Shown here in pieces: positions 1 to 6,553 of a DNA stretch of 31,444 bases. The translations under genes and the position numbers were made by a program. The DNA is from an uncultured Prevotellaceae bacterium (lineage in GTDB: Bacteria; Bacteroidota; Bacteroidia; Bacteroidales; Muribaculaceae), in contig CALEJB010000024.1 in the NCBI GenBank assembly GCA_937898675.1, forward strand, positions 1-31,444. Reading direction: 5' to 3'. Positions within the stretch are counted from its first letter, which is position 1. Every line of letters begins with the position of its first letter. Under the pieces are notes generated by a model. The model worked only from the letters and a program-made list of their open reading frames with translations. It made no database searches and was not told the origin of the DNA.

Positions 1-284
1 TTGGGCAGCGTGCAGCGGGACAGCTCTGTGCAATAACTGAACGCCTCGTCGCCAATGGCGGTGCAGGTGTAGGTCACGCCGTTGTACACGGGGTTGGCGG
101 GAATAACCCATGGGCCGCTGTAGCCGCCGGGGCGCTGGGTCACCTCGCAGGTGCGGTTGGCAGTGCTCGTGATGTTGAAGCACACGTTGTTGTAGGAGAA
201 GTCATAGGCTCCCGACGTGAGTGACGCGCACAGCATCAGCAGTGCCATCAGTGCCAATCGGGCTGGTGTTTGTTTTTTGCTCAT
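1..284 (-). CDS. BspA-like LRR surface protein, 5' end only
   Basis: The reverse complement reads from an ATG at 284-282 to the window edge without a stop (94 codons). It starts with a basic, hydrophobic signal peptide (MSKKQTPARLALMALLMLC) ending near SGAYDF. A cap region follows (YNNVCFNITS, then GYSGPWVIPANP, then YTCTAIGDEAFSYC). The start of a BspA-type leucine-rich repeat (IGDEAF..C..L....LP) comes last. The cap is nearly the same as in the two plus-strand genes at 29576 and 31158, so this is a third paralogue. BspA-like proteins of Bacteroidales are exported and usually bind host or matrix proteins; binding here is inference. The C-terminus lies outside the window, so a dockerin-like or type IX tail cannot be checked. 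Confidence 0.85.
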   Translation of the reverse strand, partial: MSKKQTPARLALMALLMLCASLTSGAYDFSYNNVCFNITSTANRTCEVTQRPGGYSGPWVIPANPVYNGVTYTCTAIGDEAFSYCTELSRCTLP

Positions 285-341
285 GTTGTTATGATGGTTA
301 AAAATGTTAGATGTCGTTATTTATGTATGCTTGGGCGCGCA

Positions 342-379
342 AAATTAGTCATTTTTTTGCAAATTAGTCATTTTTTTGC
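342..379. repeat. Perfect 19-nt tandem duplication upstream of BspA-like gene
   Basis: The unit AAATTAGTCATTTTTTTGC occurs twice head to tail (342-360, 361-379). It lies about 60 bp upstream of the minus-strand BspA-like start. Read on the minus strand, the downstream end of the array gives TAATTTTG (340-347), which fits the Bacteroidetes -7 element TAnnTTTG. The distal copy gives only the 7-nt TAATTTG. The duplication may therefore sit in the promoter of that gene. I see no clean -33 TTTG at the expected spacing. Confidence 0.8.
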
Positions 380-487
380 AAAGAATTATTTTGCCAATTC
401 AATAAAAAGATATAATTTTGTAACGGTCTATGACCACCCGACACGAATGCGGTATATTGACTCCGTGTGTCACTTGAGAGGTAACCT

Positions 488-1096
488 CTATAGGAAGCCT
501 CTCACTTTCTTTTTATAGTCACCAAAAGTCAACTCTACTCTCAACAAGTCTATGTGTTTACCCTTGCTATTCATCAGCACAATATTTCCTAGCCTCTTCT
601 TGTTTCTAACCATATATTCAATGGTATCGATAAATCCTTGAGCATCCATGTTCTCTAATTTGAGTACTATCGTATTAGCTTGAGTGAAGCCTTTCGCAAG
701 ATCCTTTTGCAATGAGTTCCAACTAGTAGTAGTGCTATGTTTGAAATCAACGATACGAATACGGCCTGCTACATTTGTAACAAGAGCATCGGCAGAAGAT
801 AGTTCATCGTGTTCTGGCAAGAATACAACACTCTTACCCTCGGTATTGAGATCTATCGCCATCTGCTTGGTTAGTTCCCAGTTGTCCTTTTTCTTTGTCT
901 TGTGCAGAGGATGTATAGTTGTTCTCGCACCGGATGGAGAGATATGAATGATGTCAAAGTTGTCCAAATCATCAACAACATTCTGCAACAGTCTTTGTTG
1001 TTGAGACAAATGTTTCAACTTTCTCAATTTCTCAATGATGATCACAGCGCGGTCGTTGGCGCGGTGGGCGTTCAGCAGCTCGATGGGCATCGTCAC
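488..1096 (-). CDS. Nuclease-like protein resembling CdiA C-terminal tRNase domain, possibly a relic
   Basis: This is an open frame of 202 residues if read from a GTG at 1096. The part from about residue 18 on is AT-rich, unlike all neighbours. It has the pattern of the CdiA C-terminal tRNase family (a PD-(D/E)XK-like fold): a hydrophobic strand with Glu (VVFLPEHDE, about residue 91), then ADALVTN and VDFKH (Asp then Asp-x-Lys), then a Q-A-N helix (GFTQANTIVLKLEN). These are the expected catalytic positions of such nucleases. The first 18 residues instead match the end of an MmeI-type methyltransferase (see the overlapping pseudogene). There is no ATG start, signal peptide, delivery domain or immunity gene beside it. 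It may be a broken toxin cassette or a real nuclease with a misjudged start. The family call is from motif memory, not a search. Confidence 0.5.
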   Translation of the reverse strand: MTMPIELLNAHRANDRAVIIIEKLRKLKHLSQQQRLLQNVVDDLDNFDIIHISPSGARTTIHPLHKTKKKDNWELTKQMAIDLNTEGKSVVFLPEHDELSSADALVTNVAGRIRIVDFKHSTTTSWNSLQKDLAKGFTQANTIVLKLENMDAQGFIDTIEYMVRNKKRLGNIVLMNSKGKHIDLLRVELTFGDYKKKVRGFL

Positions 1097-1225
1097 GGGG
1101 TCGTACAGGTCCGCCAGGCTCGAGTCGGGGTACAGCGCGCGGGCGTATCGCGCGGCGCGCCCGAGGCTGGCATGGCAGCGTCTCGCCCCCTCCTTGTCGG
1201 GCCGTGCGGCAATTTTAGCATTATT
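1043..1225 (-). pseudogene. C-terminal remnant of an MmeI-type (type IIL) DNA methyltransferase
   Basis: Extending the minus-strand frame upstream of 1096 to the stop at 1228-1226 gives ARALYPDSSLADLYDPVTMP followed by IELLNAHRANDRAV. This is the characteristic end of class I SAM-dependent methyltransferases of the MmeI family (R..YPDSSLADLYDP.TMP.EL.KAH..NDRAV). Only about the last 45 residues survive; the catalytic NPPY region is absent. The remnant is GC-rich, and at about 1040 composition changes sharply to AT-rich sequence that continues in frame into the nuclease-like domain. There is no in-frame ATG. I read it as a relic of a lost restriction-modification gene cut by a recombination or deletion event. 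Confidence 0.7.
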
Positions 1226-1236
1226 TTAGAATCTGG

Positions 1237-1270
1237 ATTGCACGGGATTGGCAAATTAGCGTTAAATTTG
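1237..1270 (+). promoter_or_regulatory. Putative Bacteroidetes-type promoter for the TPR gene
   Basis: TAAATTTG at 1263-1270 is an exact TAnnTTTG -7 element. ATTG at 1237-1240 is a -33-like element 22 nt upstream, slightly longer than the common 19-21. The predicted start near 1277 leaves a leader of about 30 nt before the ATG at 1308. Confidence 0.5.
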
Positions 1271-1307
1271 CAGTTTGATAATGCAGATAACACAACACTA
1301 AAACGAT

Positions 1308-4300
1308 ATGAATCTCAAGAAAGTCTTAATGTCAGCGCTGGTGGCCGTCCCCGTGACCATGGCCGCCCAGCCGCAGGTGATGGGCAGCGACGCTGCCGGC
1401 TACCTGGAGCGAGGCCGCAACATGTATGAGGCGCGCAACTATGTGGGTGCCATCGACCAGTTGGAGCAGATGAAGCGTCTGCCCGCCAGCGCGTCAATGC
1501 GCGAGCAGGCCGACTACTACCTGGCCCTGAGCCACTTTGAGCGTGGCGAGGCGGCGAGCCTGGCCATGCTGCAGGCGTTCATCGAGCGCTACCCCTCGTC
1601 GCCCCTCGTGCCCGAGGCGCAGCTCAAGGTGGGCAACTATTACTTCTACCGCGGCCAGTGGGAGAGCGCCCTGCTCAGCTACTCGCTCGTGCCGGGCGGC
1701 GCCCTGGACCTCGACAACGGCGAGGACCTGGAGTACCGCCGCGCCTACTGCAACCTGCGCCTGGGCGACTATGACGCCGCCGAGCGCCAGTACATGGCGC
1801 TGGACCGCACGGCGCGCTATGCCGGTGCCTGCGAGTTCTACAAGGCCTATCTGGACTATGTGCGCGGCGACTACCGCAGCGCCCGCGACCGGTTTGCCGC
1901 TATCCCCGCCGCCGGCGAGCTGGGCTACCAGTCGCAGTACTACATGGCGCAGATTGACTACATCAACCAGCGCTACACCGACGTTATTGCCCAGGGTACC
2001 GCCCTGCTCGAGCAAGGCGCCAACGACTACTTTGACGCCGAGCTCACCCGCCTGGTGGGCGAGAGCCACTACCGCAACGGCAACGAGGCCCAGGCGCGTG
2101 TGTATCTGCGCCGCTATTTCGAGTTCCCCGACGAGGAACCCTACCGCACCGCCGCCTACATCAAGGGCGCCCTCGACTACAAGGACGGCAAGTGGGCCGA
2201 CGTGGTGGACGACATGCTGCACGTGACCGGCGGCAGCGACGCCCTGGCACAGAGCGCCTACCTCTACATCGGCCAAGCCAAGCGCCAGCTGGGTGACATC
2301 GGCGGCGCCAACGCCGCCTTCGAGGCATCGGCGATGATGGACTGCGACCGCGAGGTCAAGGAAACCGCCTTCTACAACTATGCCGTGGGCGTGAGCAAGG
2401 ATGCGCGCAACCCCTTTGACAAGAGCGTGGGCCTGTTTGAGACGTTTATCAACGAGTACCCCAAATCGCGCTACCAGGACGAGGTGGAGGGCTACCTCGT
2501 GGACGCCTACATGAACACCACCGACTACAACCGCGCGCTGGCCAGCATACAGCGCGTCAAGCAGCCCGGCGCACGTGTGCTGCGCGCCAAGCAGGTGGTG
2601 CTCTACAACCTGGGCGTGCAGGCGCTGTCCGCCAACCGCAACGACGATGCCGTTACCTACCTCAAGGATGCCATCGCCGTGGGCAACTATGACAAGACCG
2701 CCCTCAACGAGAGCCGCCTGTGGCTCGCCGAGGCACAGTACCGCGGCGGCAAATACAAGGAGGCCGCCAAGTACCAGCAGGAGTACCTGAGCAATACCGA
2801 CAAGACCGACGACAACTACGGCCAGGCGCAGTATGACCTGGGCTACAGCCTCTATCAGCAGAGCCGCTATGCCGAGGCCAAGAAGGCCTTCGAGGCCGCC
2901 ATCGCCAGCAAGTCGCTCAACACCGAGCTGGTGGCCGACGCCTATAACCGCATCGGCGACGCGCAGTATCAGCTGCGTGACTTTACCGGCGCACAGGCAT
3001 CCTACGACCAGGCCATGGCGCTCGACAAGACCGCCGGCGACCACTCGATGCTGCAAAAGGGCCTCGCCATGGGCATGGCGCGCAACTATGCCGACGAGGT
3101 GAAGCAGATGGACGCCCTCATCAAGGCCTACCCCAACAGCACCCTCATCCCGCAGGCCATGCTCGAGAAGGCCAACACCCAGGCCCTCATGGGCAACAAC
3201 CAGGACGCGCTGGCCACCTACGACGCCCTGCTCAGGCAGTACCCCCGCAGCGCCGAGGCGCGCAAGGGCATGCTGCAGACCGCCCTCGTCAATCAGGCGC
3301 TGGGCCGCCACGATGCCGCCGTCGAGGCCTATAAGCAGGTCATCAAGCAATATCCCGCCAGCGACGAGGCCATCGCCGCCGTCGAGGACCTCAAACTCAT
3401 CTATGCCGACCGCGGACAACTCGCCGAACTGGGCAAGTTCCTCGCCACCGTCCCCAATGCCCCCAAGCTCAACACGGGCGAGGTGGAACGCCTCACCTTT
3501 GAGGCTGCCGAGAAGGCCGCCATCGGCGACAATCCCGCCATCGGCAAGATTCAGCAGTACCTCAAGGACTACCCCGACGGTGCCTATGCCGCCAAGGCCA
3601 AATACTACATCGCACGCTACTATTACGGCAAGGGTGACCTCAATAAGGCGACGGCCGCCCTCGACGAGGCCCTCCAGGCCGGCAGCGACGCCAGCTATGC
3701 CCAGGACATCTACGCCATGCACAGCGACATCCTGCAGCGCCAGGGCAAACTCGACGAGGCCCTCCAGGCCTATAAGGACCTGGCCGACCGCGCTACCAGC
3801 GACGATAACCGCACCGTGGCACAGATGGGCGCCATGCGCGTCGCCAAGCAGATGGGCGAATGGCGCGAGGTGCAGGCCCTTGCCACAGCGCTGCTCCAGA
3901 GCGGTGCACTCACCGCTGCCGAGGAGAAGGAGGTGACGCTCAACCGCGCTCTGGCCTTGGCACAGCAGGGCAACATCAAGGATGCCATGACGCCACTGCG
4001 CGCCCTCGCCGCCGACCCCGCCAGCGAGGTGGGCGCACAGGCTTCCTGCGAACTGTCGCGCATACAGTATGAGACGGGCGACTACAAGGGTGCCGAGAAG
4101 ACCGTCAACGACCTCATCAACGCCGGCACGCCGCACAGCTACTGGCTCGCCAAGAGTTTCCTTACCCTCGCCGATGCCTACTACAAGCAGGGCAAGGTGG
4201 CCGAGGCACGCGACTATCTGCAGAGCCTCAAGTCTAACTATCCCGGCAACGAGAAGGACATCTTCAACGAGATTGACAGCCGCCTGGCCAAGTGGAAGAA

Positions 4301-4364
4301 TGCCAAGCCGGGCGCGGCATCAAGCACCGGCGGCGGCAAGGATAAACCCACCCGCAAAAGGTAA
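1308..4364 (+). CDS. Large periplasmic tetratricopeptide-repeat protein
   Basis: The product has 1018 residues. A signal peptide (MNLKKVLMSALVAVPVTMA) is followed by about 960 residues of helical TPR-type repeats. Typical units are YLERGRNMYEARNYVGAIDQL near residue 33 and repeats ending in a Pro/Tyr turn (FIERYPSSPLVPEAQLKVGN). The C-terminus is Lys/Gly-rich and disordered. There is no catalytic motif, so a scaffold role in the periplasm is expected. The next gene, 70 bp downstream on the same strand, encodes an outer-membrane beta-barrel, so the pair probably act together in envelope assembly or transport. Long TPR proteins of this kind are common in Bacteroidales, but I know no firm function. 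Composition matches the neighbours. Long antisense frames here are GC-driven shadows. Confidence 0.9.
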   Translation: MNLKKVLMSALVAVPVTMAAQPQVMGSDAAGYLERGRNMYEARNYVGAIDQLEQMKRLPASASMREQADYYLALSHFERGEAASLAMLQAFIERYPSSPLVPEAQLKVGNYYFYRGQWESALLSYSLVPGGALDLDNGEDLEYRRAYCNLRLGDYDAAERQYMALDRTARYAGACEFYKAYLDYVRGDYRSARDRFAAIPAAGELGYQSQYYMAQIDYINQRYTDVIAQGTALLEQGANDYFDAELTRLVGESHYRNGNEAQARVYLRRYFEFPDEEPYRTAAYIKGALDYKDGKWADVVDDMLHVTGGSDALAQSAYLYIGQAKRQLGDIGGANAAFEASAMMDCDREVKETAFYNYAVGVSKDARNPFDKSVGLFETFINEYPKSRYQDEVEGYLVDAYMNTTDYNRALASIQRVKQPGARVLRAKQVVLYNLGVQALSANRNDDAVTYLKDAIAVGNYDKTALNESRLWLAEAQYRGGKYKEAAKYQQEYLSNTDKTDDNYGQAQYDLGYSLYQQSRYAEAKKAFEAAIASKSLNTELVADAYNRIGDAQYQLRDFTGAQASYDQAMALDKTAGDHSMLQKGLAMGMARNYADEVKQMDALIKAYPNSTLIPQAMLEKANTQALMGNNQDALATYDALLRQYPRSAEARKGMLQTALVNQALGRHDAAVEAYKQVIKQYPASDEAIAAVEDLKLIYADRGQLAELGKFLATVPNAPKLNTGEVERLTFEAAEKAAIGDNPAIGKIQQYLKDYPDGAYAAKAKYYIARYYYGKGDLNKATAALDEALQAGSDASYAQDIYAMHSDILQRQGKLDEALQAYKDLADRATSDDNRTVAQMGAMRVAKQMGEWREVQALATALLQSGALTAAEEKEVTLNRALALAQQGNIKDAMTPLRALAADPASEVGAQASCELSRIQYETGDYKGAEKTVNDLINAGTPHSYWLAKSFLTLADAYYKQGKVAEARDYLQSLKSNYPGNEKDIFNEIDSRLAKWKNAKPGAASSTGGGKDKPTRKR

Positions 4365-4434
4365 CAACAGCAACAAGTAGTAGTAAGTAGTATTACAGCA
4401 CAATCATCAGTCACGATATCACATCATCACAACT

Positions 4435-6333
4435 ATGAAGATCAGTAAGATATACATTGCCCTGCTGCTGGCGGCATTCACCCTCAACACGGCGGCTGCC
4501 CAGGACAAGACCAGCCTGAACAAGGAAATCACCCTCGAGAAGGATGTGGCACCCATCGAGAAGAAGGCACCCAAGAAGAATGCCCTGCCCAAAGTCAAGA
4601 AGGCCACCGTGCCCAAGAGCCAAAACCCCTTGGGATACAGCGACCTCACCGCGCCCATCAATGTGCCCAACTCGGTGCCCACCATGCTCCCCTATGGCTA
4701 CCGCACGGCGCACAACTTCAACGACAAGCGCGGCTATCTGGACGCCGGCATCGGCACACAGGCCAACTTTGCCGTGGACTTTGGCTACCGCATACTCGAG
4801 AGCGAGCGCGAGAGCCTCAAGGTGTGGCTCAACCACAACAGCACTTGGGCCGGCGAGAACTCCAGCAAGGCGGTCACCCTCGACGAGAACCGCAACAAGC
4901 AGAAGTTTAACGACAACACCCTGGGCGTGGACTACAGCAAGACCATCGACGCCGGCACCCTCACCATGGGCATCCGCGGCCACATCGACAGCTACAATAT
5001 GTACGGCGGATGGAACTGCGACCCGGTTGCCTTTTCCGACCCCTATGTCACCGGACAGCCCGACCCCATGGCACCCTATTGCGACTGGGACAGCGAGAAG
5101 CAGACCTTTAGCGACGTGCAGGCGAGCGCCGCTTGGGCCAGCCGCTTCACGCTCATGGACCGCCTGCTCAGGTATAACGCCGGCGTCACCTATGGCTATG
5201 CGGGCTACGACCAGGCCTATGACGACCGCTTCAAGCACGGCTCGCACGACAACTGGGGCATTATCGACCTGGGTGCCGCCTGTGACATCAACGAGCTCAC
5301 CACCGCCGCCCTCACGGTCAAGGGCGAGTACCTGCGCCGCGGCACCAAGAGCCGCATGACGGGCGCCGAGGACCTGTTTGACGAGGTGGGCATGATTACC
5401 ATCACCCCCACCTACACCGTGCGCCGCGACCTGTTCACCCTGCAGCTGGGCCTCAACGCCCATGTCAACTTTAGCGACGGCGCCGCCTTCCAGCTCTCGC
5501 CCAATGTGCGCTTTGACCTGAACCTCGCCCACGGCTTCTCGGCCTTTGCCAATGTGCTGGGCGGCCGCGGACTGGGCTACCGCGTCAATGCACACTACGC
5601 CAACTGCCGCTACGACTCGCCCCTGCTCATGTATGGCAGCGTGTTCACTCCCCTCGATGCCGAGGCGGGCTTCAAGGTCGGCCCCATCCAGGGCTTGAGC
5701 GGCAAGCTCTCGCTGGGCTATGCCATCGTCAAGGACCAGCCCGGCATCCTCTACCGCGGTTGCTCCTACAGCTACCTGCAGCCCCAGGCGCTGGGCAAGG
5801 GCATGATGTCCACCTACATGGTCATGGACGGACGCGGTTACTATGTGAACGCCGAGGTGGCCTACAAGTACCGCTCGCTGCTCGAGGTCAAGGCCAGCCT
5901 GACCTATGCCCCCCACGACGACGAACTGTTTGAGACCGACAAGCACTACAACGGCTACAAGCTGGGCGTGGACCGCGCTTCCACCGTCGCCAGTGTCGAT
6001 GTCACTGTCAACCCCATCCGCCGCCTGTCGCTGGACCTGGGGCTGGAATACCGCGGCGGACGCATGGCCCTGTTCGGCAACCCGCTCATCGCCATGACCG
6101 ACTTTGAAATGGCCGCCCAAAACCCCGACTACAGCTATCTGAACAACGGTGATTACCTGTTTGTGGACATGGACGATGCCATCAACCTGCACGCCGGCGC
6201 CACCTATCGCCTCAGCAGCACCCTGGGCGTGTGGGCACAGGCCCACAACCTGCTCAACCGCCGCAACGACATCCTCTACGGCATGGGCGCCCAGCGCATC
6301 GGCGTCATGGCAGGCGTCAGCCTCTCGTTCTGA
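4435..6333 (+). CDS. Outer-membrane beta-barrel protein, TonB-receptor-like without a plug
   Basis: The product has 632 residues with a signal peptide (MKISKIYIALLLAAFTLNTAAAQ). A short Lys-rich stretch (about residues 24-62) with little predicted structure follows. The rest is alternating aromatic/polar beta-strands (for example YLDAGIGTQANFAVDFGYRI, LSLDLGLEYRGGRMALFG). It ends in VMAGVSLSF, a classical C-terminal strand with terminal Phe recognised by the BAM machinery. The penultimate segment VWAQAHNLLNRRNDILYGMG resembles the last strands of TonB-dependent receptors, but there is no carboxypeptidase-like domain or plug at the N-terminus. The gene lies 70 bp after the TPR gene with no visible promoter between, so cotranscription is likely. 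The substrate is unknown. Confidence 0.85.
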   Translation: MKISKIYIALLLAAFTLNTAAAQDKTSLNKEITLEKDVAPIEKKAPKKNALPKVKKATVPKSQNPLGYSDLTAPINVPNSVPTMLPYGYRTAHNFNDKRGYLDAGIGTQANFAVDFGYRILESERESLKVWLNHNSTWAGENSSKAVTLDENRNKQKFNDNTLGVDYSKTIDAGTLTMGIRGHIDSYNMYGGWNCDPVAFSDPYVTGQPDPMAPYCDWDSEKQTFSDVQASAAWASRFTLMDRLLRYNAGVTYGYAGYDQAYDDRFKHGSHDNWGIIDLGAACDINELTTAALTVKGEYLRRGTKSRMTGAEDLFDEVGMITITPTYTVRRDLFTLQLGLNAHVNFSDGAAFQLSPNVRFDLNLAHGFSAFANVLGGRGLGYRVNAHYANCRYDSPLLMYGSVFTPLDAEAGFKVGPIQGLSGKLSLGYAIVKDQPGILYRGCSYSYLQPQALGKGMMSTYMVMDGRGYYVNAEVAYKYRSLLEVKASLTYAPHDDELFETDKHYNGYKLGVDRASTVASVDVTVNPIRRLSLDLGLEYRGGRMALFGNPLIAMTDFEMAAQNPDYSYLNNGDYLFVDMDDAINLHAGATYRLSSTLGVWAQAHNLLNRRNDILYGMGAQRIGVMAGVSLSF

Positions 6334-6370
6334 CCCGCCCCGCGGCCAAGTGTGTTATATAATGAATAAT

Positions 6371-6400
6371 GAGCCGTTGCAGCAATTCCTGCAGCGGCTC
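6371..6400 (+). terminator. Hairpin after the TPR/beta-barrel pair
   Basis: GAGCCGTTGCAG (6371-6382) pairs with CTGCAGCGGCTC (6389-6400) over 12 bp with one G.T wobble and a 6-nt loop. It sits 37 bp after the stop codon. There is no T-run after it, so it may stabilise the 3' end rather than terminate on its own. Confidence 0.4.
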
Positions 6401-6470
6401 GCCGTCTGGCTGTCACGCGTTTCACTTCCATGCCATTTCGTGTCGCAAATTCAAAAAAAATGGCCAATAA

Positions 6471-6502
6471 TTTGGCGCGGTGTCAAAAATGTATTACTTT
6501 TG
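6471..6502 (+). promoter_or_regulatory. Bacteroidetes-type promoter
   Basis: TTTG at 6471-6474 and TACTTTTG at 6495-6502 are separated by 20 nt, an exact match to the -33/-7 consensus of the Bacteroidetes primary sigma factor. The gene starts at 6554, giving a leader of about 45 nt that is AT-rich with no obvious structure. Confidence 0.75.
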
Positions 6503-6553
6503 CCGTTCGCTCTCCAATTACAAAGGACTAATACCTAAATAGTTATTATAGTT

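Noticed and set aside
270..518. 82-codon plus-strand frame in the AT-rich gap
   Set aside because: It overlaps the BspA-like start and a tandem repeat, has no promoter and no recognisable domain.
1494..4136. 880-codon antisense open frame under the TPR gene, and similar long antisense frames at 4411-6246, 6575-9211, 9775-11418, 15566-18145 and 25884-27941
   Set aside because: They are hydrophobic, low-complexity Val/Ala/Gly/His-rich readings caused by GC-rich third positions of the sense genes, with no starts, motifs or promoters.
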